From Caldilineaceae bacterium (GTDB taxonomy: Bacteria; Chloroflexota; Anaerolineae; Caldilineales; Caldilineaceae): 64,000 nt of DNA. The stretch spans positions 1 to 64,000 of the forward strand of contig JALHQH010000036.1 of assembly GCA_022842065.1 (NCBI GenBank), given 5' to 3'. The notes beneath the pieces are model-generated. The model saw nothing but the letters and a program-made list of their open reading frames with translations. It made no database searches and was not told where the DNA came from. The translations under genes were made by a program, and so were the position numbers. This document shows, piece by piece, positions 15,968 to 24,469 of the stretch. Each line of letters opens with the position of its first letter. Within the stretch, counting starts at the first letter, position 1.

Positions 15968-17077
15968 ATGGCACCATCTATTTCAGGTCATGGCGGCGAA
16001 TTTGAATTAGACTCAACGCATGATTTCATACCCAATCTTGAGTTTACCTTACCGGTTGAGTTCATCATACCTGGTTCCGACGGCAAAGTAAGCTTGGATG
16101 GTAGTGGGCAAAGAGACCCTGTGATCAATTTCCCGGCCAATATCCCGATTACACACCCGAATAAACTGCCCAATGAACGGCGTCCCAATTTACCGAAAGA
16201 GCAAAGTCTCTCGGGGAAATTTGAAACGTACAACCCAAAGCGGGTTACATCACCAAATTACGAGCGGATGGACTATGTGATCAACTATTATGCTGCCGAC
16301 TATTCAGCTAGTGCCACAGAGATAGCCATTAAGAATGATGCGGGTGAAGTTGTGGTTCAATTGAATTTTATGGGAAAGCCGGATCTGTACGCGGTGATGG
16401 TCACTTATGATTTTCGCAAGAGTCCTCATCCGATTGTACCAAACCAGTATTTGACTTTATCAAATAATACAGTAGAGGTCAATGTATTATGTTATGTATA
16501 TGTTGTCTTGGCTGACCGGCAGAACCCTGATCCACAAAATGGTGGTATTTCTAGCGTACAAGGAGAAGAACTATATATCAATGCAACGAAGTTGGTTACG
16601 TTAATGACGAATAATCCCCAATCACCTGCCCTCACTCCATTGGCCGATGCACAACTCTACTATGCCGCGGCGGCAGAAATCAATCATACGAATCTAGATG
16701 TCGCGGATTGGAATATTGATGTAACACATATTGCACAGAGAGATAATCCTGTCCAGTCACAAGAGATTACGTTTACGCTTCACCCTGATAATTTCGCCGC
16801 AGTGCCGAACTTGGCTTCAGGTCATATCCCTTTGGGTTTGTACATTTTTGCAAAACCAACCCCAATGGGAGTACCCAACGCACCCGATGGCCGAGTCAAC
16901 ATCAATAGAGCAACAGAGCAAGAATTAGTGGCCCTGCCCGGCATCGGGCCAGCGCTAGCAAACAAAATCATTGCCGAGCGCACGATAGCAAACTTTTGCC
17001 ATCAACGCGACCTTATGCGGGTAGACGGGATCGGGCTTACCTTGTTTGAGTCACTAATGGATCAGATTACTATCTAA
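15968..17077 (+). CDS. Unknown protein with C-terminal ComEA-like helix-hairpin-helix
   Basis: The 369-residue protein starts at an ATG with an AAGGAG site 7 bases upstream. Residues 1-300 are beta-rich, contain no signal peptide and match nothing I recognise (VQLNFMGKPDLYAVMVTYDF near 140). The last 70 residues carry a double helix-hairpin-helix of the ComEA type: VNINRATEQELVALPGIGPA, then LANKIIAERTIANF and LMRVDGIGLTLFESL. This module normally binds double-stranded DNA non-specifically, though in mosaic proteins it can be a protein-interaction part. The gene is divergent from the TPR-CHAT gene with a 47-base shared promoter region, implying co-regulation. A long perfect hairpin follows the stop. 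Confidence 0.65.
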   Translation: MAPSISGHGGEFELDSTHDFIPNLEFTLPVEFIIPGSDGKVSLDGSGQRDPVINFPANIPITHPNKLPNERRPNLPKEQSLSGKFETYNPKRVTSPNYERMDYVINYYAADYSASATEIAIKNDAGEVVVQLNFMGKPDLYAVMVTYDFRKSPHPIVPNQYLTLSNNTVEVNVLCYVYVVLADRQNPDPQNGGISSVQGEELYINATKLVTLMTNNPQSPALTPLADAQLYYAAAAEINHTNLDVADWNIDVTHIAQRDNPVQSQEITFTLHPDNFAAVPNLASGHIPLGLYIFAKPTPMGVPNAPDGRVNINRATEQELVALPGIGPALANKIIAERTIANFCHQRDLMRVDGIGLTLFESLMDQITI

Positions 17078-17108
17078 TATACTATATATTGCACGTATCA
17101 TACAATAT

Positions 17109-17159
17109 ACTCATGAGCGGCAGAACGCAAACAGACATTGCGTTCTGCCGCTCATGAGT
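17109..17159 (+). terminator. Perfect 22-bp hairpin after the HhH gene
   Basis: ACTCATGAGCGGCAGAACGC (17109 onward, 22 bp) pairs exactly with 17138-17159 across a 7-base loop. It lies 31 bases after the stop. No T-tract. Confidence 0.6.
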
Positions 17160-17284
17160 TGTTTCCGATCGCATCCTGATCATCCTCTATCCTATGATCA
17201 GGGCCTTTCCGTTTGGAATCAGCGCGCGCAAGTTTCCCCAACCTGAACGCGCTGCAAAGCGTGTATATGGAGGAGACGAAGATC

Positions 17285-17548
17285 ATGACCAACAAGATAA
17301 GCAACGAACTGCTCGACCAGATGGCCGCAGCGCAAAAGGCTGATTTGGCGCGTACGTTTCCGATCATTGTGCAGACGGAAGCGGGTACTACATCTGAAAG
17401 TCTGGCAGCAACCGGTATGACAATTAGACATGTTGTGCCGGCTGTCGCAGTCGTATCCGGCTTGGCAACAAGCGCGACAATTGCAGCCTTGGCGGCGTTG
17501 ACGCAAGTTAAGACAATCGAATATGATGGTATCGTTTCGGCACTCTAA
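17285..17548 (+). CDS. Stand-alone subtilisin-propeptide-like (I9-like) protein
   Basis: The product is 87 residues from the ATG at 17285, chosen because GGAGGA lies about 12 bases upstream; the frame itself extends further without a ribosome site. The central and C-terminal part (FPIIVQTEAG, HVVPAVAVVSG, TIAALAALTQVKTIEYDGIV) follows the inhibitor-I9 pattern: a beta-alpha-beta unit, an alanine-rich helix, then V-x-x-I-E-x-D-G. The same pattern is seen inside the propeptide of the subtilase at 19716-20936 (EEEIAALKDDKNVARVEEDG). Stand-alone I9 proteins act as folding chaperones or inhibitors of S8 proteases. There is no signal peptide, so it would act in the same compartment as the leaderless subtilase nearby. 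Confidence 0.6.
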   Translation: MTNKISNELLDQMAAAQKADLARTFPIIVQTEAGTTSESLAATGMTIRHVVPAVAVVSGLATSATIAALAALTQVKTIEYDGIVSAL

Positions 17549-17891
17549 TAGACTCCGCAGCAGCACATCACACGATTTTTACGCTTAATAAAAAATAGAT
17601 TATGGCGCTGCGCAGTATAGACAACCTATTTAAATGTTGCCCTTTCAATCTGGTGTACGCTACGGCTCAAACATACGACTTTTAAATGGGTTGTCTATAA
17701 ACAGTAGACCGCAAGATGGAGTGAACATTCGCTAACGCCGTTCTCCACTGCGGTCTATTGATAAGAATCTCTTTTGTAAATAGGCTAGCGTCGGTTGAGT
17801 ATGCCGGGCAGGATCCGGCTGTATCGAAACCAACACAGGGCAATTTACAATGTTATTGGTGCCGCAAGCATGTTGCTTGATGTCATTGATC
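17549..17891. other. Intergenic region with two successive hairpins
   Basis: This 343-base region between convergent genes has no recognisable gene. It holds two long-range inverted repeats, TATAGACAACC (17616-17626) with 17689-17699, and TAGACCGCA (17705-17713) with 17749-17757. They may serve as the terminators of the two converging genes. Confidence 0.5.
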
Positions 17892-18332
17892 TTACTGGAT
17901 TATACGGATCGAATGGGCTGTCATTGTCGTAGAACCTGACAAATTGCCCTCAACTGCGATAGAGAAACCAGCAACTAAAATTCCGGGATCGACGACAACA
18001 TCATTTTGATAGACAGTTGTCGTTTCCGCAAGCTGCACGGTAAATTCACCTTGGGCGGTTTCTAGTGTCAACTGTAGCGGCCAGCTTTCCATCACAGCAA
18101 GAATCTGCCCTTGAATCATTGTATCCTCCCCGGCGTGTGAGCTTATCTCCGGCGTCGGTGCGGCCGTTGGCACAAGCTCACCCCCGCTGCAACCACTACT
18201 GACTGTAGTCAATAGCAATATGACCATCACTAAATATGCTACATGGCGTACCGTGCAGCTATTACCAAATGTGCTGCGCCGGCAGGTGGAGCGAGGGCGA
18301 TCTTCGATTGTGCCGTGACGTTCATCTGTCAT
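17892..18332 (-). CDS. Putative lipoprotein, unknown function
   Basis: The 146-residue product has a strong AAAGGAGG ribosome site 7 bases before the ATG at 18332. An unusually long basic N-region (about 28 residues) precedes a hydrophobic segment and a lipobox, TTVSSGC, so it is probably lipidated and held at the outer face of the membrane. The mature part has a Pro/Thr-rich spacer and a small beta domain (MIQGQILAVMESWPLQLTLE) similar in style to the DUF5666-like beta-barrel proteins. No active site is seen. It lies between the propeptide-like gene and the S1 protease gene. Confidence 0.6.
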   Translation of the reverse strand: MTDERHGTIEDRPRSTCRRSTFGNSCTVRHVAYLVMVILLLTTVSSGCSGGELVPTAAPTPEISSHAGEDTMIQGQILAVMESWPLQLTLETAQGEFTVQLAETTTVYQNDVVVDPGILVAGFSIAVEGNLSGSTTMTAHSIRIIQ

Positions 18333-18382
18333 ATCTCGTCCTCCTTTATATTTCTTATGAGCGCGTGCGATCTATACAAGGC

Positions 18383-18451
18383 CAACAGTGCGTGCAACAA
18401 TGTTGCCCTGACGTGAGATCGAGCAAGGTGACATTGTTGCACGCACTGTTG
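18383..18451 (-). terminator. Perfect 21-bp hairpin 3' of the S1 protease gene
   Basis: CAACAGTGCGTGCAACAATG (18383 onward, 21 bp) pairs exactly with 18431-18451. It lies 15 bases beyond the stop of the minus-strand protease gene. No T-tract. Confidence 0.6.
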
Positions 18452-18465
18452 TCTAAATCATGAGA

Positions 18466-19422
18466 CTACAATCCAAGTTGTTTCCACGCCAGCATATTAT
18501 CAAAGACAGAACGATTGATGCGCACCGCTTTATTAGGACACCCACCATACCCATGCACACCAACCGCTTGGCGCTGCCCATTGCTATAGCGCCAAATTGG
18601 ACTGCCGCTCTGACCACCAGCGGTATCGATCATATATTCCAACAGTTGGTCGGTTACCTTGGTAATGCGGCCGGCATTAAACCACTGGGTACCAAACGGT
18701 TTATCCCCTGGATAGCCGGCGTTGTTCACCAACAGACTATTGAGGTCTCCGGTGGAAAGCGTAGCAAAGCCAAACCAACCCACTCGATTGCCCAAGCTAT
18801 TATTCGGTAGAATAATCGCACCATAATCATAATTCTGGTTACTATCGCGCGTCCAACCCTGCACGCTGCGGAAGGAGGTCCCAATCTGTGAGCCAAAGGG
18901 GCGTGCTGCCCCATCCATACCAGGAATCACCTCGATCTGGCGCGCCCACCCGCCTGCGGCATGGCTGAATACGCAATGACCGGAAGTCATCACCGTACGC
19001 GGGCCAATAAACCAACCGGTACAGCGGCTTTGCCCACCGTCGGCACGCGTAATAATCAACTGGCAGATCCAACGCCAGGGAAGGTTGGTAGCCGGGCTAA
19101 TACGGACACGATCATCACGCCCGCAAACTGTCTCGGCATCCACAAACTCTTCTGCCCCAGCTGCCGGCAGATTTTCCAGATCGTCTGTAATCGCAACTTC
19201 TTCGCCAAAACTGCCTTCGCTAAGCGCATAGGCTGTATCAAAGCCTGCAACTTCCTCTAACGCAGCCGCGGCTATACCGGCAAACTCGGCCTCGGCGTGT
19301 GGTTGATTTGCTGCAGTTACCATCGCGTCAATTTCACTTGAAACTGTTTCGTAAGCATCCATTTCTGCCTCCTCTGGTTTGGAAATATAATTCTCAGATG
19401 ATGTACGGCTGTGCTGCGACAT
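18466..19422 (-). CDS. Trypsin-like serine protease, V8/glutamyl-endopeptidase type
   Basis: The 318-residue protein carries a chymotrypsin-fold domain from about residue 105 to the end. The catalytic triad is readable: H149 in VMTSGHCVF, D199 in NYDYGAIIL, and S272 in GGQSGSPIW. The GQSGSP form and the GYPGDKPFGTQW segment are typical of the glutamyl endopeptidase (V8, S1B) group, which often cleaves after acidic residues. The first 100 residues are acidic and look like a propeptide, but there is no signal peptide, which is unusual for this family and points to an intracellular or non-classically exported protease. GGAGAAAG lies upstream of the ATG. A cysteine pair (C134/C150) could form the usual disulfide near the active-site His. 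Confidence 0.85.
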   Translation of the reverse strand: MSQHSRTSSENYISKPEEAEMDAYETVSSEIDAMVTAANQPHAEAEFAGIAAAALEEVAGFDTAYALSEGSFGEEVAITDDLENLPAAGAEEFVDAETVCGRDDRVRISPATNLPWRWICQLIITRADGGQSRCTGWFIGPRTVMTSGHCVFSHAAGGWARQIEVIPGMDGAARPFGSQIGTSFRSVQGWTRDSNQNYDYGAIILPNNSLGNRVGWFGFATLSTGDLNSLLVNNAGYPGDKPFGTQWFNAGRITKVTDQLLEYMIDTAGGQSGSPIWRYSNGQRQAVGVHGYGGCPNKAVRINRSVFDNMLAWKQLGL

Positions 19423-19474
19423 TGGTCTTTCTCCGTTAATACACTTAGGTTATTCTAGAAAAATAAATGTACGC

Positions 19475-19538
19475 GGTGACTGTCACTGTCCTACGCCATC
19501 GTGTCTGCCCAAGTGGGCTGTGGCCAGTGACAGTCACC
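19475..19538 (-). terminator. Perfect 14-bp hairpin 3' of the subtilase gene
   Basis: GGTGACTGTCACTG (19475-19488) pairs with 19525-19538. The A/T-rich flanks may lengthen the stem. It lies between the S8 gene end and the S1 gene start. Confidence 0.5.
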
Positions 19539-19715
19539 TTGCCCGTCTATTTATTTCTGCGGAATAGCCTTACTTCTGGCACAGTTGAGAAAACGCTACC
19601 CGTGTAGACAAAGCCGACTTGGAACTGTTCAATAGCAGTGCTAAGTAGTAGACTGTGAATTCAAACCATCCACGTAATCTGCAATAGTACTACATCCAGT
19701 CACAAATAAAATTCC

Positions 19716-20936
19716 TTACGGCAGACCAGGGATGGAAGGGGGTTCATCAAATTCACAAGCCACCTGTTCCGCATCAACACGCCCAAAGCCATAAAGATCG
19801 TCACGCCCCGGATTGCCCAAGTTGTTCGCCCGCCAGGCCAACAAACGCCGAATTGTTACGTTATTGCTGTATCGATGACTGCCCCAAGCCAATGCCGCTG
19901 CACCCGCGACATGCGGTGTCGCCATACTCGTGCCATTGAGCCGGCGATACCCACCACCAGGCCATGTCGAGAGCACATCGACACCAGGTGCACAAAGTTC
20001 AACAGCTGGACCGCGACTACTGAAATTGGCAATGGTGTTGCTGCTGTCAATGGCGGAGACAGCGATCACACTATCATATCTGGCCGGGAAACCCACGTTG
20101 CCACCACTATTACCAGCCGCGCCGACTAACAGGACACCTTGCTTGAAGGCCATTTCACACATCTCTTCCAACGCTGCTGGCGCAGTAGAGCCACCCAAGC
20201 TCATACTGACAATATTCATCTTTTTCTTGTTAACACACCAATCAAGACCGGCGATCAACCAACTCCAATTGCCACTACCCGTCCGGCTTAATACCTTAAC
20301 TGCATAGAGATAGGCATTGGGGGCAACGCCAACCACGCCGCTGCCATTGATCGCAGCAGCAATCGTACCGGCACAATGGGTACCGTGCCCATTGAAATCT
20401 TGCCAACTGCTCTCATCCGGAACAAAACTGACACCCATCTTGAAATTGGGCTTAAGATCCGGGTGTTCGCTATCGATGCCGGTATCGAGCACAGCCACCT
20501 TTACTGCTTTGCCCCGTGAACATTCCCAAGCATCCGGGGCCTTGATCTGCACAACGCCGCTCGGTACGGTCTCCGCTTGCACCGTTAGCTGCCCTTCGAA
20601 CAGCAGCTGATCAGTCGTATAGATTGCCCCTAGTGCATAACATTGACCATCCTCTTCAACACGCGCCACATTCTTGTCATCCTTGAGTGCAGCAATCTCT
20701 TCTTCCGTCAATGACGCAATTAAGATTGGTGCTTCATACTGGTTGACATCATAACCAATCGTCGCCTGCGGCATGCTGGAAGGGATGGTCATCCCGCGGT
20801 CGAAATCATCCGCAGTAAAGAAATTGACTTCCGACTTTACGGCGTCGGTAAAGATTTCTTGCTTATCTTTACTTTTATTCTGGCGGCGATCCTTCTTTTT
20901 GAATGTGATAATCATTGTTCGTCGTTCTGCTGCCAT
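19716..20936 (-). CDS. Leaderless S8 subtilisin-like protease
   Basis: The 406-residue protein has a basic N-terminus (TFKKKDRRQNKSKDKQ), an I9-like propeptide (about residues 55-98) and a peptidase S8 domain from about 125 to the end. The triad is intact: D151 in AVLDTGID, H184 in NGHGTHCAG, and S337 in NGTSMATPHVAG, with the oxyanion Asn in AAGNSG (N276). No signal peptide is seen, as in intracellular subtilases, although those usually have much shorter propeptides. An AAGGAAG site 6 bases upstream fixes the ATG at 20936. It is flanked by an S1 protease and a trypsin-like fusion on the same strand, and a stand-alone I9-like protein is about 2 kb away. Confidence 0.9.
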   Translation of the reverse strand: MAAERRTMIITFKKKDRRQNKSKDKQEIFTDAVKSEVNFFTADDFDRGMTIPSSMPQATIGYDVNQYEAPILIASLTEEEIAALKDDKNVARVEEDGQCYALGAIYTTDQLLFEGQLTVQAETVPSGVVQIKAPDAWECSRGKAVKVAVLDTGIDSEHPDLKPNFKMGVSFVPDESSWQDFNGHGTHCAGTIAAAINGSGVVGVAPNAYLYAVKVLSRTGSGNWSWLIAGLDWCVNKKKMNIVSMSLGGSTAPAALEEMCEMAFKQGVLLVGAAGNSGGNVGFPARYDSVIAVSAIDSSNTIANFSSRGPAVELCAPGVDVLSTWPGGGYRRLNGTSMATPHVAGAAALAWGSHRYSNNVTIRRLLAWRANNLGNPGRDDLYGFGRVDAEQVACEFDEPPSIPGLP

Positions 20937-21428
20937 GAGGCTCTTCCTTTCTCTTTCCGGTTCTCAATTCAACTGCACGCTACTTTCAGTTGTTCACGAT
21001 TGTTGCCGGTAGTAAAGATTTTCACCTTTGCTTTCGGCTGAAAGACTGAAGTCTTTACAACGAAAGCGTGAACAAGTGGACATCCATTTATATCATCGTT
21101 GTACAAAGTCTACTGATCCGTGGTAGGGCGTACCTCCTTCGTTGTTGTTTACCCATCTTTCTGCATTACACGACACCGTTACTCATTTAACATAGACGTA
21201 GGGTGGTGCAAGAACCTTTCATCAGAATTTACCAGTAAATCAATATTGCATCTATACTTCACGCTGAATGGGAACTGGAGTTTTTGTTGAGGTAGAAACT
21301 CCGGTTCCCATTTCAACCGCAGTATAATGCAGCAGCCAGTCTTCATTTTCAGATTGATTAGCGGTCAACAAATCTGAACTTTCAGCGCAGATGATGCACT
21401 AGATCATTTCTAGGCTTACGCAATACAA
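20937..21428. other. Intergenic region upstream of the subtilase
   Basis: This 492-base gap has no recognisable gene. It contains the hairpin at 21267-21312 and a shorter imperfect stem near 21040-21070 (CTTTCGGCTGAAAG region). It should include the subtilase promoter. Confidence 0.4.
21267..21312 (-). terminator. Hairpin 3' of the membrane-protein gene
   Basis: AATGGGAACTGGAGTTT pairs with AAACTCCGGTTCCCATT, 16 of 17 positions, with a 12-base loop. It lies downstream of the minus-strand gene ending at 21429. Confidence 0.5.
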
Positions 21429-22247
21429 TTATGGGCTGACCAACAGCCTTGTACTGGCAACCGTCGCCATCTGACCAGCACTATCCCAAACTTTCATCTC
21501 CAAAGTAACCTCGGTCTGCGCCTCTATCACTGTCGAAATTGGGATGCTGTGCATGATGACCCCATCAGTTGAGGTACCGGTCGCCCCCTGACCAATCACA
21601 TTATTCGGTGCAAAGGTCACTGCATAGACATAAGGCGGCTCACCGCCGGTGACAAAGTTGGTCATCGTTACGGTTTCACCGTTATGGGGTTGACCATTAC
21701 TCAAACGGACAATACTCGGGTTAAGTAGATCCGTCTGCTTGTCGGTCGCCGACCCAAAATAGAAACCGATCACAGTCCCCAGCACACCAATTAAAATCGT
21801 CAAGATCTCTTTAGCATTGTTAAAGCGCATCTCATTATGTTTATCCACAGTGCTGAGAACGGAATAGAAGGTCATAATGAGTGCAATCGCCACTGTCACC
21901 AAGGCCACCAAAAAGGTAATTAGTCCTCGGGCGTATTCGGTGTTGGCTAATGGCGCGATAATCCGATCTGGTTGCAAAATTGCCATAAAAAACAATATAC
22001 AAAATAAACCGCCGATTGAGATCACGGCGATCGGTAAGGCGTTACTTGCAACTGCGTTCAACACCTCCTTGGTGATACGCTTGCACGCCTCTACGAATCC
22101 TATCAGTTTTTCTGCGACATTCGCCGGCTTAGATACTTTCGTGGTTGTGTCCATAACAGTAGCGGCGGTGACAGTTGATGCGACCTCTGTTGCACTGGTC
22201 ACAGGGAGATCCCCTGCGGTTGCCCCTTCACCATTTTGTGTTGACAT
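21429..22247 (-). CDS. Membrane protein with C-terminal beta domain, partner of the trypsin-SGNH gene
   Basis: The 272-residue product has a Thr/Ala/Val-rich N-terminus, three hydrophobic helices (about residues 70-92, 108-130 and 148-165) and a C-terminal domain of about 100 residues with Ig/PKD-like beta pattern (PYVYAVTFAPNN, TEVTLEMKVWDSAGQ). An AAGGAA site precedes the ATG. It begins 38 bases after the trypsin-SGNH gene on the same strand, so the two are probably co-transcribed. This protein could anchor or position the otherwise soluble enzyme at the membrane. The family is not recognised. Confidence 0.6.
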   Translation of the reverse strand: MSTQNGEGATAGDLPVTSATEVASTVTAATVMDTTTKVSKPANVAEKLIGFVEACKRITKEVLNAVASNALPIAVISIGGLFCILFFMAILQPDRIIAPLANTEYARGLITFLVALVTVAIALIMTFYSVLSTVDKHNEMRFNNAKEILTILIGVLGTVIGFYFGSATDKQTDLLNPSIVRLSNGQPHNGETVTMTNFVTGGEPPYVYAVTFAPNNVIGQGATGTSTDGVIMHSIPISTVIEAQTEVTLEMKVWDSAGQMATVASTRLLVSP

Positions 22248-22285
22248 GCTTAAGTTCCTTGTCTAAAGGTGCTCGGCGGCAAAGC

Positions 22286-24259
22286 TTACATCGTGCGCAA
22301 TGCGTCCAAAAAGAGTGCGGATACCTTGCGGAAGCCGAGATTGTTGGGATGTAGCTCATCAAACCATTCATTCGTGGTGACCAGATTACGCAAGTTGAGG
22401 TAGCGCACATTGGTAAAGTTACCTGCCGTGGCTTCGATAATCGTGTTCATCCGGTCCATAATCACAACGAGAATCTGCTGCTGTAAAGTGGGATCTTCGA
22501 TCCCCCGTTGGCGCATGGGCTGCCCAAGCCAGCGTTCATTGCGCGGCCGTGGATAGTCATAGCCGTGGCAGATGATCTTCAGGTGGGGAAAGCGATCGCG
22601 CAACGCGCTAAAGAGCCGCTGGTAATCAGCCTGGATCTGCTGGGTAAAGGCATCAAAGCGTTGATTGAGATACTCATGGGGTTGAAGGCCAACCGCAAAT
22701 GGCTGTAACATCGCCGCCAGCCCATTACCACCGACTAAATCGTTGCCACCGCCACTCATCAAGAAGAAGGTGGGTTGCTCTCGCTCAATCGCATCGACAT
22801 ATTCGGCCGTACTGACCATATCGCGCAACAGGTCACCGGCCGCGCCTAGACAGAAGACCGCATATTCAGCTTGATCCATGACGTGATCAATCACGTCATG
22901 CAACACGAATGGATATTGAAACCAGGAATCACCCTCGGCAACAATCCGCGTGACCGCCGGGTTGGCGTTGACTTTCGCCCGATACCGCCGCTGGCGCTGA
23001 CTGCGCGCCCAATCATTAGCCCACCCCAACACGCGGTCGCTTTCCAACCCACTGGGATCAACCACTAGATCACTATTGAGGCGAAATGCTGGATCAAACG
23101 CATCCGAGCGCGCCCGATCCAGACGCATGTAAGGTGCGAGTGTCGCCTCGGTGGTCGCCGGATCATCCACCAACGCCAAGAATTCACCCAACGTTAAGAC
23201 CGGTGGTTGCTCCTGTACTCCTGGGGCCTCGTCCTCGGTAATTTCACCGTCGATTGCACCACCACCAACGACAAAATCTTGCGCACCACCACCCAGCGTG
23301 CTATCAAGTTGCTTCAAAAGCGTCACTTCGTGTGCCTGCCAGCCTTGCCGTGCATGCAAATAGTCAAAGATAGCACTAATCCTAACTCCTTCATTGCCGA
23401 TCCAATCGATGGCATCATCGCCCTGTTCCGGTTGCCAGATGCGCCCACTTTTGTTGAGAATTTTCCCTTGGGCATTCACCCGTGGCACCCCGGCATGATG
23501 CAGCGCGGCGACCTGCCACTGGTCGTTGAAGACGGGGGAACCAGAGGAGCCGGGCAGCGTATCCGTCTCATAGTGAATGAAGCCATCCAGCAGATCAAGG
23601 ATATGATTGCTGCGTAGCGCAATATGTTTATCACCGCCATCTGGGTGTTGAATGATCGACACCGCTTCCCCTTTTAGCACTTTGCCACTTTGCGGCATCA
23701 ACGGGAGAAAGCCATATTGGGTCAAGGGTACACCACCAAGCGACTGGGGATGGACAGCAACCAACGCAAAATCCAGCGTTTTATCGTTGTAGAAGAAACG
23801 CTCTGGTGCCAACCGAAAGTAATGGGTTGGTTTGGGCAGGAAGTTAATATCCGTTTCAAAATCAAATTCAGCCAGGCTACGCAGCGCGTATTCGCGCGCC
23901 TCCAGCACATGGTGATTGGTCAACAGCAGCGTTGGTGAAACCATAAAACCAGAGCCAAAGCCGGCCGGACGCCCCGATGTGTCACGAATATGGATGCGAC
24001 AAACTGATTTGGCGGCTTGTAGCCCTAACGCAAGGTAATTGATCGCCATCAGATTATTCGGCCCAATAATGCGTTCAAGACCAAAGCTGTCGTTAATTGG
24101 GATCATTGCCCGCCGTGTTGCCACACGTTCGGCACTCTCTACGGCAAAAGCGTCTTCATGCGCTAATTGGGCTTTCACCTGCTTGCGATCAGTGGTCGCG
24201 GCTTTGAAGCGCGCCGCGGCGGCTTGACGCTGCTGTTCTAGTTCAACTGAAAACGACAT
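22286..24259 (-). CDS. Trypsin-like protease fused to an SGNH hydrolase
   Basis: This 657-residue protein joins two enzymes. After a helical N-terminus (1-60), residues about 80-300 form a trypsin-like domain with H117 in LLTNHHVLE, D163 in TLDFALV, and S239 in DTLPGSSGSPVF. An acidic linker (about 335-400) follows. Residues about 435-657 are an SGNH/GDSL hydrolase: block I AEGDSWFQYP (S445), block III GGGNDLVG near 503-510, and the closing acid/His pair in DELHPNNLGF near 640. SGNH enzymes are esterases or lipases. No signal peptide is present. The fusion suggests a protease-gated esterase or a two-step effector. It is first in an operon with the membrane protein and is divergent from the TPR gene. 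Confidence 0.85.
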   Translation of the reverse strand: MSFSVELEQQRQAAAARFKAATTDRKQVKAQLAHEDAFAVESAERVATRRAMIPINDSFGLERIIGPNNLMAINYLALGLQAAKSVCRIHIRDTSGRPAGFGSGFMVSPTLLLTNHHVLEAREYALRSLAEFDFETDINFLPKPTHYFRLAPERFFYNDKTLDFALVAVHPQSLGGVPLTQYGFLPLMPQSGKVLKGEAVSIIQHPDGGDKHIALRSNHILDLLDGFIHYETDTLPGSSGSPVFNDQWQVAALHHAGVPRVNAQGKILNKSGRIWQPEQGDDAIDWIGNEGVRISAIFDYLHARQGWQAHEVTLLKQLDSTLGGGAQDFVVGGGAIDGEITEDEAPGVQEQPPVLTLGEFLALVDDPATTEATLAPYMRLDRARSDAFDPAFRLNSDLVVDPSGLESDRVLGWANDWARSQRQRRYRAKVNANPAVTRIVAEGDSWFQYPFVLHDVIDHVMDQAEYAVFCLGAAGDLLRDMVSTAEYVDAIEREQPTFFLMSGGGNDLVGGNGLAAMLQPFAVGLQPHEYLNQRFDAFTQQIQADYQRLFSALRDRFPHLKIICHGYDYPRPRNERWLGQPMRQRGIEDPTLQQQILVVIMDRMNTIIEATAGNFTNVRYLNLRNLVTTNEWFDELHPNNLGFRKVSALFLDALRTM

Positions 24260-24409
24260 ACTAGTTCTCCCTTAATCAATTGTACCCAGGAATAAAATGC
24301 TGCAGGTTAGTGTGCTGTGCGTTTAATATAGACGTATCACAATGCCAAAATCTTTCAACGCGGTTTTCTGGTAATGAACTACCATCCATACCGTGCGCAT
24401 GGTATAATT

Positions 24410-24418
24410 GCGGTACAA
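24410..24418 (+). promoter_or_regulatory. Extended -10 promoter of the TPR gene
   Basis: TGGTATAAT, an extended -10 element with a perfect TATAAT hexamer at 24413-24418, about 52 bases before the ATG at 24470. The -35 region is weak, as is usual for extended -10 promoters. Confidence 0.5.
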
Positions 24419-24469
24419 CAACATCGCACAAATTGTCGGACAATCCAACGAGAAGCAAATCCAACCGCA

